A stretch of 64,000 bases of DNA from Peristeroidobacter agariperforans (GCF_004138335.1 NZ_RYFW01000001.1:744001-808000), one strand, 5' to 3'; numbered from the stretch's first letter, positions 51,857-62,493 are shown. Translations and numbers: made by a program. The notes: generated by a model from the sequence alone, not told the origin.

Positions 51857-52510
51857 TTATGCGCCGGCGGGCTTCTGCCCGCCACGGATCAGCTCCCACA
51901 CCACCGGCATCAACGAAATCACGATGATCGCAATCGTGACCAGGCCGAAGTTCTCCTTGATCAGCGGCACGTTGCCGAACAGGTAGCCGCCCCAGATGAA
52001 AATCGTCACCCACAGGAACCCGCCCAGCAGGTTATAGGTGAAGAACTTCGCCCGGTTCATGTCCCCCACGCCCGCCACGAACGGAGCGAACGTACGCACG
52101 ATCGGCACGAAGCGCGCCAGCACGATGGTCTTGCCGCCGTACTTCTCGTAGAACGCGTGCGTCCGATCCAGATATTCCTTTTTCAACCAGGGAATGGTGC
52201 CGCTGAACGCTCGCGGCCCGATCGCCCGGCCGATACGGAAGTTGGTCGCGTCGCCCAGCCAGGCCGCCACCATCAACAACGCCCACAACGCCGGCGCGTT
52301 GAGCGTCCCCGTGGTATCGACCGCTGCCAGCGCGCCGAGAGCAAACAATAACGAGTCGCCCGGGAGAATCGGCGTCACCACCACGCCGGTCTCGCAGAAA
52401 ATGATCAGGAACAGGATCGCGTAGATCCAGTGGTGATAATTGGCGATGAGCTCGATGAGGTGCTTGTCGAGGTGCAGGATGAAATCAATGAACCACGTGA
52501 TCAGCTCCAT
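51857..52510 (-). CDS. DedA-family inner-membrane protein
   Basis: 217 residues. Signatures: FCETGVVVTPILPGDSLLFA (the DedA F/Y-x-E...P-G-D motif), YHHWIYAILFLIIF, GGKTIVLARFVPIVRTFAPF with the conserved basic residues, and several further hydrophobic helices. DedA proteins act in undecaprenyl-phosphate or phospholipid recycling and in proton-motive-force homeostasis. Twelve bases after panD on the same strand. Confidence 0.93.
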   Translation of the reverse strand: MELITWFIDFILHLDKHLIELIANYHHWIYAILFLIIFCETGVVVTPILPGDSLLFALGALAAVDTTGTLNAPALWALLMVAAWLGDATNFRIGRAIGPRAFSGTIPWLKKEYLDRTHAFYEKYGGKTIVLARFVPIVRTFAPFVAGVGDMNRAKFFTYNLLGGFLWVTIFIWGGYLFGNVPLIKENFGLVTIAIIVISLMPVVWELIRGGQKPAGA

Positions 52511-52522
52511 GCGGTCGGCGCC

Positions 52523-52894
52523 TCAGGACGCGGCTCGCAGCGGCTTCACGCGCGGCTGGTTGTTCTCATCGACCAGCACGACGATGGGCTCGTGCTTCTC
52601 GACTTCGGCATCGGAATATTGCGAGTAAGCGCAGATGATCAGCAGGTCGCCGACCATCGCCCGGCGCGCCGCGGCGCCATTCAACGAGATCGCGCCCGAA
52701 CCGCGGGGCGCCTTGATGATGTACGTCGAAAAGCGCTCGCCGTTGTTGACGTTATAGAGCTCGATGTACTGATTTTCCCGTAGCCCGGACGCTTCCAGCA
52801 GACCTTCGTCAATGCCGCACGAGCCTTCGTAGTCGAGGTCGGCCTGGGTCACGCGCACTCGGTGCAGCTTGGCCTGGAGCATGGTTCGGAGCAT
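52523..52894 (-). CDS. panD: Aspartate 1-decarboxylase proenzyme
   Basis: 123 residues. Makes beta-alanine for pantothenate and CoA. Self-cleaves between G24 and S25 (DYEGSCGID) to create the pyruvoyl group; K9 ([20 protein letters not shown] region), Y58 ([20 protein letters not shown]) and [16 protein letters not shown] are family features. Unusually next to dedA rather than panB-panC. Confidence 0.97.
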   Translation of the reverse strand: MLRTMLQAKLHRVRVTQADLDYEGSCGIDEGLLEASGLRENQYIELYNVNNGERFSTYIIKAPRGSGAISLNGAAARRAMVGDLLIICAYSQYSDAEVEKHEPIVVLVDENNQPRVKPLRAAS

Positions 52895-52917
52895 GGGGTC
52901 CTCTTAAGTCAGTGGGC

Positions 52918-52933
52918 CAGGGGCCGGCCCCTG
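52918..52933. repeat. 16-base perfect palindrome upstream of panD
   Basis: CAGGGGCCGGCCCCTG, loop-free, in the 103 bases between the LOG gene stop and the panD start. Could be a regulator site or just GC-rich symmetry; no terminator T-run. Confidence 0.35.
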
Positions 52934-52997
52934 CAGATGGCGGCCCGAAGGCTGCAGGCAGGGGACATCAGTGTCAAGGTGACACATGGCAGCAGAA

Positions 52998-53558
52998 TTA
53001 CGTCGATGGCGCGCCTTGGGAAGCAGCCATTAGCTGATCGAGCAGTGACTCGATCTCTGTTCCGACCAGCAATGCCGCCCGATGTCGGGGATTCTGGAAG
53101 CCCTCGGTCACCGCCAGGTCGAGAAACTGCACCAGATGATCATAGTAGCCCTGGAAATTCAGCAGTCCGCTCGGCTTCTTGTGCAATCCCAGTTGAAACC
53201 AGCTCCAGGCCTCGAACAGCTCGTCCAGGGTGCCGATGCCGCCCGGCAGGCTCAGAAACGCGTCGGACAGCACGCCCATCACGAACTTGCGCTCGGACAG
53301 GGAGCTGACGACGCGCAGCTCGGTCAGCCCGCGATGGCCGGCTTCGCGATCCAGCAGCATCTGCGGAATGATGCCGATGACTCGCCCGCCGGCCGCCAGC
53401 GCCGCATCCGCCAGGGCGCCCATCAGCCCCACTTTGCCGCCGCCATAGACCAGCGTGAGCTGTCGCTCGGCAATCAAGCGGCCGGTAGCCCGGGCCAGGT
53501 CCATATATTCGGGTCGATTGCCGGGGCTGGAGCCGCAAAACACACAGATTGAGCGCAT
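52998..53558 (-). CDS. LOG-family (TIGR00730) nucleoside 5'-monophosphate phosphoribohydrolase
   Basis: 186 residues. Lysine-decarboxylase-like LOG fold with [41 protein letters not shown]90 in SERKFVM and the [16 protein letters not shown] motif (105 onward). Members cleave cytokinin riboside or other nucleotide monophosphates to free base; the old lysine decarboxylase label is incorrect. Role in bacteria is likely nucleotide housekeeping. Confidence 0.93.
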   Translation of the reverse strand: MRSICVFCGSSPGNRPEYMDLARATGRLIAERQLTLVYGGGKVGLMGALADAALAAGGRVIGIIPQMLLDREAGHRGLTELRVVSSLSERKFVMGVLSDAFLSLPGGIGTLDELFEAWSWFQLGLHKKPSGLLNFQGYYDHLVQFLDLAVTEGFQNPRHRAALLVGTEIESLLDQLMAASQGAPST

Positions 53559-53747
53559 GGCCCTGATTCTAACCGAGAGCCCGTTACGTTAATCGAGACG
53601 ACGAGGCGTGCGAACCAGCGCACACTTCGCGCCTTGGACCGTGCCTGTCAGTGTTCTTTGGAGCACTGGCTCTCAAGCCGGGTGGCCAGTGCCCGATATG
53701 TTCAACAGATGTCTCGCGGCCGCGGGGCACGACGACCGTCTGAGTAC

Positions 53748-55244
53748 ATGCAAGGGACTCTTCAATACTGGCTGGCGTACTTGCCGCTGCTCGCGATTCT
53801 CGCGGCGCCAACGGCCATCGCCACTTGGTTTGCGATCCAGCTGCATCGCGAGCGGGTCCTGCGCCGGCGCGACGGCGCCGATTACCTGACCGGCCTGCCC
53901 ACCCGACGCGCTGCGGCCACCGTGGCCTCGCAAGCCATCGTCGATGCCAGGCACAGCGCCAACGAGTTCGCCGTCATCGTCCTGAACGTCGATCGTCTCA
54001 AACCCATCAACGATTCCCTGGGTCATCAGGCCGGCGACGAGCTGCTGCTCGGGTTGTCACAGCGATTGCGCGCGACACTCGGTCACAACCATGTGCTGGC
54101 CCGACTGGCGGGCGACGAATTCACGATCATTGCGCGCGAGCTCAAGGGACCGCGCGAAGCGGAAGCGATCGTGAACAAACTTACCGAGGCGGTACGCGAA
54201 CCGTTCGTGATCGCTTCGTTCGATATTCACACCTCGCTGACCATGGGCGTCAGCATGTATCCGCTCGATGGCGACACGTTCGACCTCCTGCTGCGCCGAG
54301 CGGAAATGGCTTTGCGCGTAGCGAAGGCGGCGAGTCGCGGCAGCTATCGTTTCTACGCGCAGGAAATGTCGAACGCCGCGGACGAACGCGTGTCGCTGGA
54401 AAATGATCTGCGTCGCGCGGTCGAGCTGGGCCAGCTGGAGCTGCACTATCAACCCAAGGTCGATATCGGCACGAATCGCATCCGAAGCGCCGAAGCACTG
54501 CTGCGTTGGCGCCATCCCACGCGCGGCCTCGTGCCGCCGGGTGTTTTTATTCCCATCGCCGAGGACACGGGGCTGATCGTGCAGATCGGCGAATGGGTGC
54601 TGCGCGAGTCCTGCCGCCAGGTGCGTGCCTGGATCGATTCAGGAATGTCGCCGGTGCGCGTGGCGGTAAATCTTTCGGCGAAGCAGTTTCGGCACGTCGA
54701 TCTGGTCGCGGTAGTTCGTTCGGCGCTCGAAGAAGCCCAATTGCAACCCGGCTATCTGGAGCTCGAACTGACCGAAAGCGCGATCATGGACGACGCCGAG
54801 AAATCCGCATCGACCCTGGAATTCCTGAGCACCATGGGCGTGCACATTTCCATCGACGACTTCGGCACCGGCTACTCCAGCCTGAGTTACCTGCGCCGCT
54901 TCCCGCTCGACAAGCTCAAGATCGATCGCAGCTTCGTGCGCGACCTGATGTCCAACCCGGCGGACGCGTCCATCGTCAAAGCCATCATCTCGCTTGCTCA
55001 CAACTTGCGGCTGCGAGTCGTCGCCGAAGGCGTCGAAACCGCCGAGCAACTCGGCTACCTGCGCGAGCTCGGTTGCGATCAGTATCAAGGTTTCTTTTGC
55101 AGCCCGGCGGTGCCGCCGTCGGCGTTCGAAGCGCTATTGCAAAAGCTGCGCGCCGATCTTCCGGAGCTGACCGAAGCCGACATGCTCCGCACGCAGAGCC
55201 GCTTGTCGGCGTTCTCGCCGGAAAGCGCTAGTAGTGATCGGTAG
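53748..55244 (+). CDS. GGDEF-EAL protein, probable c-di-GMP phosphodiesterase
   Basis: 498 residues from ATG 53748 (other in-frame starts at 53709 and earlier are possible). One N-terminal transmembrane helix (about 8-31), a GGDEF domain whose signature is AGDEF (121-125) and lacks the inhibitory RxxD site, then an EAL domain with E249-A-L, NLSAKQF, ELTESAIM, IDDFGTGYSSLSYLRRFPLD, EGVET and QGFFCSP intact. Most likely hydrolyses c-di-GMP, with the GGDEF part as GTP-sensing or weakly active. Its last 17 bases overlap the convergent small gene. Confidence 0.9.
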   Translation: MQGTLQYWLAYLPLLAILAAPTAIATWFAIQLHRERVLRRRDGADYLTGLPTRRAAATVASQAIVDARHSANEFAVIVLNVDRLKPINDSLGHQAGDELLLGLSQRLRATLGHNHVLARLAGDEFTIIARELKGPREAEAIVNKLTEAVREPFVIASFDIHTSLTMGVSMYPLDGDTFDLLLRRAEMALRVAKAASRGSYRFYAQEMSNAADERVSLENDLRRAVELGQLELHYQPKVDIGTNRIRSAEALLRWRHPTRGLVPPGVFIPIAEDTGLIVQIGEWVLRESCRQVRAWIDSGMSPVRVAVNLSAKQFRHVDLVAVVRSALEEAQLQPGYLELELTESAIMDDAEKSASTLEFLSTMGVHISIDDFGTGYSSLSYLRRFPLDKLKIDRSFVRDLMSNPADASIVKAIISLAHNLRLRVVAEGVETAEQLGYLRELGCDQYQGFFCSPAVPPSAFEALLQKLRADLPELTEADMLRTQSRLSAFSPESASSDR

Positions 55245-55584
55245 AGCGACGGCCGCGGGACTGGCGGCGCTCGTTCCCGGAATACCCCGCCATGATCATG
55301 CCCACGTCGCTGTTTCGTCTCGGACCCGAGCGGCGATCCTTATGATGTTTGAAGCGACAGCCGCAAGTCGCGACATCGCAGCTCGGCAGAGGCAAACGCG
55401 GCGCCTGCCGGGATAAGAAGCGCTGGCCGGAAAAGCGATAGGCCGCGGCGCACGCATCGGTGCCGGGCAGAACGGAAACGGCGTGATAAGGATTGGTTTT
55501 GGTTTGGGAAACCGTCGGGCGCTGTTCCGGGACTTTCTTGGCCCCAAACAGCGCTGCGAAGAATCCTGGAGTTTTCGACGCCAT
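55228..55584 (-). CDS. Conserved small Cys-rich protein of unknown function
   Basis: 118 residues from the ATG at 55584. Begins MASKTPGFFAALFGAKK, then YHAVSVLPGTDACAAAYRFS, GQRFLSRQAPRLPLPSCDVA, TCGCRFKHHKDRRSGPRRNS and ends GNERRQSRGRRSTDHY. Three Cys in CDVATCGC plus neighbouring His could bind a metal or Fe-S cluster; the basic tail could bind nucleic acid. The same pattern occurs in hypothetical proteins of Xanthomonadales-like bacteria as I recall it, but no function is known. Convergent with the EAL gene. Confidence 0.75.
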   Translation of the reverse strand: MASKTPGFFAALFGAKKVPEQRPTVSQTKTNPYHAVSVLPGTDACAAAYRFSGQRFLSRQAPRLPLPSCDVATCGCRFKHHKDRRSGPRRNSDVGMIMAGYSGNERRQSRGRRSTDHY

Positions 55585-55776
55585 CACTCCCGCCTGAACA
55601 CGTCGAACGTGCAATGCACCCACTGACGTTCTTAAGAATCGAGGCCGCGGATTGTTCCTAGCTCGCGCCTACAGCGCAAGTGAACGATGGGGCGAGCGCG
55701 CCGCTGCATCGTGAAGCTGCAGCAGCTCGTTCATCAATTGGAAATATTTACCGTCGCTCGCGCGCGACAGGGCGAC

Positions 55777-56547
55777 CTACTCGCGCAGCGATCGAAGGAA
55801 TTGCGCCGGATCGTCGCCCCGCTCCAGCACTTCGACCAGCGCCGAGCCCACGATCGCGCCGTCGATGAACGGCGCCAGCCGCTGAACCTGCTCGCGACTG
55901 CGAATGCCGAAGCCCGCGCACACCGGCACCGGCGAAAGCTTCTTCACGCGATCGAAGTACTCCAGCACTTCTTCGGGCACCGCGACGTTCTTGCCAGTGG
56001 TGCCAGTCATGGTAACCGCATAGATAAATCCGCCGCTGCCTTCGGTCAGCATCTGCATTCGCTCGGTGGGCGTCACCGGCGTGACAAACTGAACGAGGGC
56101 GAGACCGCGTGCGTCCAGCGCATTGCGCAGCTCGTGACTTTCCTCGAACGGCAGGTCGGGAACGATGAAGCCCGAGATGCCGGCACCGGCCGCATCCTCG
56201 GGGAGCTTGTCGATGCCGTAAGCGAGCAGTGGGTTCAGATAGCTCATCAACAGCAACGGCGCTCGAGGCTTCACTTCCGCACGCGTCAGCTCCTGCAGAA
56301 TCCACCGCAACGACACCCCTTGCTCCAGAGCTGCGCGGCTGGAACGCTGAATCGTCGTGCCGTCCGCCATGGGATCGGTGAATGGCACGCCGACTTCGAC
56401 GACATCGGCCACGGCTCCGACCGCGTTCAGTTGCCGAATGAAGCCTTCCTTCTTGGGAAAGCCCGCGGTGATGTAAGCGATCAGCGCCGGTTGGCCGGTC
56501 TCGCGCCGATTGCGAATCGCGGTGCTGATGAGATCACGAGCAGGCAT
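55777..56547 (-). CDS. trpA: Tryptophan synthase alpha subunit
   Basis: 256 residues. Cleaves indole-3-glycerol phosphate to indole and glyceraldehyde 3-phosphate. Catalytic E51 (VVEVGVPFTDP) and D62 (MADGTTIQ); SGFIVPDLPFEES and GFGIRSREQV present. Its ATG shares one base with the trpB stop (TGATG). Last gene of the operon; in the 192 bases downstream to the Cys-rich gene I see no clear terminator. Confidence 0.97.
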   Translation of the reverse strand: MPARDLISTAIRNRRETGQPALIAYITAGFPKKEGFIRQLNAVGAVADVVEVGVPFTDPMADGTTIQRSSRAALEQGVSLRWILQELTRAEVKPRAPLLLMSYLNPLLAYGIDKLPEDAAGAGISGFIVPDLPFEESHELRNALDARGLALVQFVTPVTPTERMQMLTEGSGGFIYAVTMTGTTGKNVAVPEEVLEYFDRVKKLSPVPVCAGFGIRSREQVQRLAPFIDGAIVGSALVEVLERGDDPAQFLRSLRE

Positions 56548-57791
56548 CAGAGCACATCCTTCAACAGGGTACGTTGCAGCGTCGGCATGTCTTTGTCGCC
56601 GCGGCCCGAGAGCGCGATCAGGATGCGCTTGCCCGGATTGGCGAGCGCGTAACGTTTCGCACCGGCCAGCGCGTGCGACGATTCGATCGCCGGCAGAATG
56701 CCTTCGGCCGCACAACACTCGGCCAGCGCAGCGAGCGCGTCGTCGTCGTTCACGGCTTCGTACTTCACCCGATCGATGCTTGCCAGCAAGGCATGCTCGG
56801 GACCGACACCGGGATAGTCGAGACCGGCCGACACGGAATGCGTTTCCTGGATCTGGCCATTCTCGTCCTGTAACAACAACGAGAAGCAGCCTTGCAGAAC
56901 ACCGGGTGTGCCGTACGCAATCGAGGCCGCGTTCTGACCGAGCCCTGAACCGCTGCCGCCGGCTTCGAGACCCAGCATCTGCACGTCTTTGTCTTTGACG
57001 AACGGATGGAACATGCCGATCGCGTTCGAGCCGCCGCCGACGCAGGCGACGACCAGGTCGGGCAGCTTGCCGGTGCGCTCGAGAATCTGCACGCGAGCTT
57101 CACGGCCGATGACCGACTGCAACTCGCGCACGATGTAAGGATACGGATGCGGGCCGATTGCCGAGCCCAGGCAGTAGTAGGTGCCATTGGGATCGGACAC
57201 CCAGTCGCGCAACGCTTCATCGACCGCAGCGCGCAGTGTCTTATCGCCGCTGGTGACAGGAACGACGGTGGCGCCCAGCAACTTCATGCGACCGACGTTG
57301 GGCGCCTGGCGCTCCATGTCGACCGAGCCCATATATACAGTGCAAGGCATGCCCAGACGCGCGCAGGCGGCAGCCGACGCTACACCGTGTTGACCCGCGC
57401 CGGTTTCAGCGATCACTCGCTTCGCACCGAGCTTCTTCGCCAGCAGCACCTGGCCGATGGAGTTGTTGATCTTGTGCGCGCCGGTGTGCGCGAGATCTTC
57501 GCGCTTCAACCAGATTTCCGCACCCCACTTTTCGGACAGCGTCCGCGCAAAAGTCAGCGGCGTCGCGCGACCGACCCAGTTGTGCAGCTCGTCGTGAAAC
57601 TCGCGCAGGAAGTCCGGATCGCGCAGATAGCGGTCGACGCCGACCTGCAGCCGATCGAGCGCCGGCACCAGCGTTTCTGGAATGTAGCGGCCGCCGAACG
57701 GCCCGAAGCGACCGCGCTCGTCGGGATAGGCGTCCTGCTGGACATTGGCGATCAGCGCCTGCTGTTCGCTCTTGCTCAAGGAATGTTTCAT
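56547..57791 (-). CDS. trpB: Tryptophan synthase beta subunit
   Basis: 414 residues. PLP-dependent condensation of indole and serine. Schiff-base K107 in REDLAHTGAHKINNSIGQVL; GAGQHGVASAAACARLGMPC and CVGGGSNAIGMFHPF (phosphate site) intact. Start overlaps the trpF stop by four bases. Confidence 0.98.
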   Translation of the reverse strand: MKHSLSKSEQQALIANVQQDAYPDERGRFGPFGGRYIPETLVPALDRLQVGVDRYLRDPDFLREFHDELHNWVGRATPLTFARTLSEKWGAEIWLKREDLAHTGAHKINNSIGQVLLAKKLGAKRVIAETGAGQHGVASAAACARLGMPCTVYMGSVDMERQAPNVGRMKLLGATVVPVTSGDKTLRAAVDEALRDWVSDPNGTYYCLGSAIGPHPYPYIVRELQSVIGREARVQILERTGKLPDLVVACVGGGSNAIGMFHPFVKDKDVQMLGLEAGGSGSGLGQNAASIAYGTPGVLQGCFSLLLQDENGQIQETHSVSAGLDYPGVGPEHALLASIDRVKYEAVNDDDALAALAECCAAEGILPAIESSHALAGAKRYALANPGKRILIALSGRGDKDMPTLQRTLLKDVL

Positions 57792-58387
57792 TTCACTACT
57801 CCGTTGCCCGCCGCACGTGCGTTACGGACAAAGTCATAAATCTTCTGCGGATCCTTCACACCGGGCCGCGCTTCCACGCCGCTGCTCACGTCGACGCCGA
57901 ACGGGCGAGCGATCGAAATCGCCTCGGCGACGTTCGCGGGCTGCAGTCCGCCCGCCAGAATCAACTGCGTTCGTGCAGCGAGCTCGGCGGCCGCCGACCA
58001 GTCCGTCGTCTCGCCGGTGCCGCTAACCGGCCCTTCGAACAGCAACCTCGTCGGCAACGTTGCCGGCAACGCGCGACCTGCGCGAAACACTGGCGTCACT
58101 TGCAAGCCGGCGGGCACCTGCAAGCTCGCGAGATCGGCAACGTCCGTTTGCAAAACGTCCGGCTTGAACTGCGACCACACCTGGTCGAGCTGCGCCTGCG
58201 ACGGGTGCAACATCACCGCGACACGCAAGATGTCACGTGGCACATCGCGGGCGAGCTCGGCCGCCTGGCCGGGCGTGACCTTCCGCTTCGACTCGGCGAA
58301 TACGAAACCGACTGCGTTCACGCCGGCGTCGACCGCCGCCGCAACGGCATCAGCTGTGGTCAGCCCACAGACTTTGACCCACATCAT
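57788..58387 (-). CDS. trpF: Phosphoribosylanthranilate isomerase
   Basis: 199 residues. Amadori rearrangement of phosphoribosylanthranilate. WVKVCGLTTADAVAAAVDAG with the catalytic Cys, VNAVGFVFAESKRKVTPGQA, and LILAGGLQPANVAEAI / GVDVSSGVEARPGVKD. Separate gene, not fused to trpC as in E. coli. Two in-frame ATGs in tandem at the start. Confidence 0.97.
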   Translation of the reverse strand: MMWVKVCGLTTADAVAAAVDAGVNAVGFVFAESKRKVTPGQAAELARDVPRDILRVAVMLHPSQAQLDQVWSQFKPDVLQTDVADLASLQVPAGLQVTPVFRAGRALPATLPTRLLFEGPVSGTGETTDWSAAAELAARTQLILAGGLQPANVAEAISIARPFGVDVSSGVEARPGVKDPQKIYDFVRNARAAGNGVVK

Positions 58388-58389
58388 CC

Positions 58390-59262
58390 TCAGCTCACTT
58401 CGCCCTTCGCTATGCGCAGCTTGCGAGTGGCCATGCCCATCGCGGTCTGGCGACCGGCTGAAAGCATCTTGCCCAGCAGCTCTCGCGGTTGCGGCGCCTT
58501 CATCAGCGTCGTGCCGATCAAGGCGACGCGATAACCCAGACTGACGATCTTCGTCACGTCATCGAGCGTATTCACACCGCTTTCGGCGACCGGCGCAAAA
58601 CCCGGCGGCATGCTATCGGCCAGTTCGGACAAGCGCGACAGCTCGACGGTGAGCTTGTCGAGATCGCGGCAATTCAGCCCCACCAGGATCGTTTCGTCGT
58701 GGCCCCGACGCAGCGCCAGCACTTCGCGAGCGATCTGCAGATCGGCGGCGTCGAACGCTTCGAGCAACACAAACATCTTCAACATGCACGCACAGTCGAG
58801 CAGCGCCGTGATGCGGCTCTTGTCGAGCATGCGCACGATGACCAGCACACCGCCTGCACCTGCGGCGCGACCTTCCATCACCTGATAAGGATCGACGAGA
58901 AAGTCTTTGCGCATCACCGGGACGTTGTGAGGAGCGAGCACGCGGGCTGCTTGCGTCAGGTGTTCCAGCTGACCCCCGAAGCGCAGCGGCTCGGTGAGCA
59001 CCGACACGGCGCATGCACCACCACATGCATATTCGGTGACGCGACTTTCGACATCGCTGGTATTGGCGGACAGATCGCCCGCCGACGGCGAGTGCAACTT
59101 GCACTCGGCGATCACATCGAAACCTTCCGGCGACAGGCGCAAAGGCGGCGCCGGCGGCATGTCGCAGGCTCGCGCCCACAACGCCTTTTCGGGTTCGCGC
59201 GCACGCGCTTCTTCGAGCCGCGTCTGGCTCGATTGAGTCATTTGAGTAAGCAGGCCGGACAT
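58390..59262 (-). CDS. trpC: Indole-3-glycerol phosphate synthase
   Basis: 290 residues, a TIM barrel. DVIAECKLHSPSAGDL carries the first catalytic Lys in a slightly divergent form (usually IKRxSPSxG); VLTEPLRFGGQLEHL, PVMRKDFLVDPYQV, LVGLNCRDL and AESGVNTLDDV are standard. Two bases separate its stop from trpF. Confidence 0.96.
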   Translation of the reverse strand: MSGLLTQMTQSSQTRLEEARAREPEKALWARACDMPPAPPLRLSPEGFDVIAECKLHSPSAGDLSANTSDVESRVTEYACGGACAVSVLTEPLRFGGQLEHLTQAARVLAPHNVPVMRKDFLVDPYQVMEGRAAGAGGVLVIVRMLDKSRITALLDCACMLKMFVLLEAFDAADLQIAREVLALRRGHDETILVGLNCRDLDKLTVELSRLSELADSMPPGFAPVAESGVNTLDDVTKIVSLGYRVALIGTTLMKAPQPRELLGKMLSAGRQTAMGMATRKLRIAKGEVS

Positions 59263-59263
59263 G

Positions 59264-60303
59264 TCAGCGCCCCTGGCTCGCGGCCGATTGTTGCTGGCCG
59301 AAAGCCGTCAATTTTTCCAACAGGCGCCGCCCGGCGCCGCTCTCGATGGCATCCTGCGCCATATGCGCTGCATCCTGCGCCGAAGCGGCTTTGCCCAGCA
59401 ATTCGAGCACGAGAGCGGCCTGTAAGATCAACGCATTGCGATGGGCGCCCTGTTCCCGACCTTCCAAAACGGCGCGCAGGTGCTGGGCGTTATAGGCCGC
59501 ATCGCCGCCTTTCAACTCTTCGACGCTGCACTGGGGCAGCACGAATTCCTCGGCGCTGCGCGTCGAACGCACGACCTTGCCGGGCGTGACATCGAATACG
59601 GTGAACGGGCCGATCGGCGTGGCTTCATCCCAGCCGGATGCGCCGTGCACGACGTACGCCCGCTGCAGCGGCATGCCCGCCATGGTCTCGGCCATCAACT
59701 CCGCGATGTCGGCGCTGTACGCGCCGATCAAATGAAAGTCGGGTTCGGCGGGATTCGACAAGGGGCCCAGGATGTTGAAGACAGTACGTACCCCGAGCGC
59801 CTGCCGGATCGGCATCACCGCTTTCATGGCCGGGTGATAGTGAGGCGCAAAGAAGAACGTAAAGCCGGTCGCATCGAGGCACTCGCCCGACGCTCGCTCA
59901 TCGAGCGGCAGAGCCAATCCAAGCGCGCGTATGACATCGGCGCTGCCGCTGCGACTGGAAACGGAACTGGTGCCGTGCTTCGCGACGCGAATGCCCATCG
60001 ACGCAACCAACAGCGCCGCCCCGGTGGAAAGATTGAAACTGCCCGAACCATCGCCGCCGGTGCCGACCATGTCGACCAGTGGACTGCCTGGCGACAACTC
60101 CGGGCGACGCGCAAGCTTGCGCATGCTCTTCGCGAAACCACGCACTTCATCCGCCGTCACGCCCTTGGCTCGCAGCGCTGCGAGAACCGCGCCACCCATG
60201 GCCGGAGCCAGGGTCGGATCCGTCAACGCGACCAGCAGCTCCGAAGCTTCCTGTTCGCTCAGGTTACTGCGGTCGAGCAATCGTTCGAGCGTCTGACGCA
60301 TGG

Positions 60304-60307
<4 letters not shown>
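59264..60307 (-). CDS. trpD: Anthranilate phosphoribosyltransferase
   Basis: 347 residues. Transfers phosphoribose to anthranilate. [20 protein letters not shown] binding loop, [20 protein letters not shown] (the KHGNR motif reads KHGTS here) and [20 protein letters not shown]. One base before trpC; ATGA overlap with trpG. Confidence 0.96.
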
Positions 60308-60905
<598 letters not shown>

Positions 60906-60909
<4 letters not shown>

Positions 60910-62291
60910 AGCCCCTCCTCCGCCAACGCCAGCGCACGGCGCACGATGGCGCTCTTGGCCAGGACTTCTTGATATTCCGCCGCCGGGACGCTGTCTGCGA
61001 CCACCCCCGCGCCCGCTTGATAACTATAGGTATCGCCGCGGAACACCATCGTACGAATGGTGATCGCGTGATCCATGTCGCCGCCATGACCGAAGTAGCC
61101 GACGGTGCCGCCATAGAAGCCGCGTCGCACCGGCTCCAGTTCGTCGATGATTTCCATTGCGCGCACTTTCGGCGCTCCGACCAGCGTGCCGGCGGGGAAC
61201 GCGGCAGCAAACAAATCGAATGCATCTTTGCCCGGAGCGAGCTCGCCGTTCACGCCGCTGACGATGTGCATCACGTGGCTGTAGCGCTCGATGCTTCGAT
61301 AAGGATTCACATTGACCGTGCCGGCCTTCGCCACCCGGCCCAGGTCGTTGCGAGCCAGATCGACCAGCATGATGTGCTCGGCATTTTCTTTCGGATCGGC
61401 CAGCAGTTCTTTTTGCAGCAAGGCGTCTTCGACCGAATCGCGACCGCGCGGCCGAGTGCCTGCGATCGGACGCATCGACCCGCGACCGCGCGACAGCTTG
61501 ACCAGCGCTTCGGGCGACGAGCCGACGATGGTCGAATCGCCCAGCTCACAAAAATACATATAAGGAGAAGGATTCAGCAGACGCAGCGCTCGATACGCCT
61601 CGAACGGCTCCAGGTCGCACAGGCCGGCGAAGCGCACCGACAACACCAGCTGATACACATCGCCGGCGGCGATGTACTCCTTCACTCGGTGCACGCCCTG
61701 GATGTACTGCTCTTCGCTCAGGCTGCCGACGGCCGGCGAATACTTGATCTTCTTGTCGCTCGGGGGAATGGCGCCGCGTAATGCCTTCACCACCTCGCGC
61801 CGCAGAGCCACGCGCTCGCTTTCACTGCCTGCGTGCAACAGCGCGACGCCGCGAGTGAGATGGTCGAAGACCAGGAGCGAGCGAGGCGCAAGGTAATGAG
61901 CTTCCGGAGTGGGCTCGGCCAGCGGGGTTCGCGGCGGCAGTCGCTCGAAACGCCGCACCAGGTCGTAGCTTGCGGCGCCGACCAAGCCACCCGGCAAGGG
62001 CACGCCGGGAATCTGCGGACTGGGCTGCGGGGCGCGTGCCAGTGCACTGCGTAGTGCACTCAGCAATTCGGCCTGGGTTTGCGGCGGCGGACCGATGCGC
62101 CCGTCGATGCTCAAGCCCCGCTCGTCGAGCCGGACTTCCAGACAATCGCCGAAGCCGATGAAGGAATACCGCGCCAGCCGTTCGCCGCCTTCGACGCTCT
62201 CCAGCAAAAAGCGCGGCTTGAAGGGCTTGAGCTTCAGATAGGCCGAGACCGGCGTGTCCAGGTCTGCGGCGATGTCGAAGGGTGGTTGCAC
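60906..62291 (-). CDS. trpE: Anthranilate synthase component I
   Basis: 461 residues, a little short for TrpE (about 490-520), GTG start with GAGGA upstream. [20 protein letters not shown] contains the LLES element of the tryptophan feedback site; catalytic domain with [60 protein letters not shown] and [20 protein letters not shown]. The feedback motif argues for TrpE over PabB. First structural gene after the attenuator. Confidence 0.95.
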
Positions 62292-62341
62292 TCAACTGTC
62301 CTCGGCGTTGAACCGTGCTCTTCGGTCCGGCGAGGGGCGAT

Positions 62342-62379
62342 AAAAAACCCATCTCCGGATCGGTGCGCGGAGATGGGTT
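62342..62379 (-). terminator. trp attenuator terminator (3:4 hairpin)
   Basis: On the minus strand a twelve-base perfect stem AACCCATCTCCG / CGGAGATGGGTT with a ten-base loop, running into TTTTTT. Strand 3 (CCCATCTCC, 62377-62369) can instead pair with GGAGAGGG at 62438-62431 inside the leader ORF, forming the antiterminator. Lies 50 bases upstream of the trpE start. Confidence 0.95.
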
Positions 62380-62407
62380 CTTTGGATGCTTGGCTAGTGT
62401 GTGTTTG

Positions 62408-62485
62408 TTACGCCCAACAAGCTCCAGCGGCCCTCTCCTGTGAGGGTCGCCACCACCAGCGGTGAATTGCGAGCGACGTAGTCAT
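62408..62485 (-). CDS. trpL: trp operon leader peptide
   Basis: 25-residue leader ORF. It begins MTTSLAIHRWWW and ends ...GACWA followed by TAA: Trp codons 10, 11 and 12 plus codon 24. A ribosome stalled at the WWW codons covers strand 1 and frees GGAGAGGG (62438-62431) to pair with the terminator's left arm; fast translation lets CCCTC/GAGGG (1:2) form and then the terminator. No Shine-Dalgarno sequence: the predicted transcript starts only 1-3 bases before the ATG. Confidence 0.93.
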   Translation of the reverse strand: MTTSLAIHRWWWRPSQERAAGACWA

Positions 62486-62493
62486 GCGCGTGA

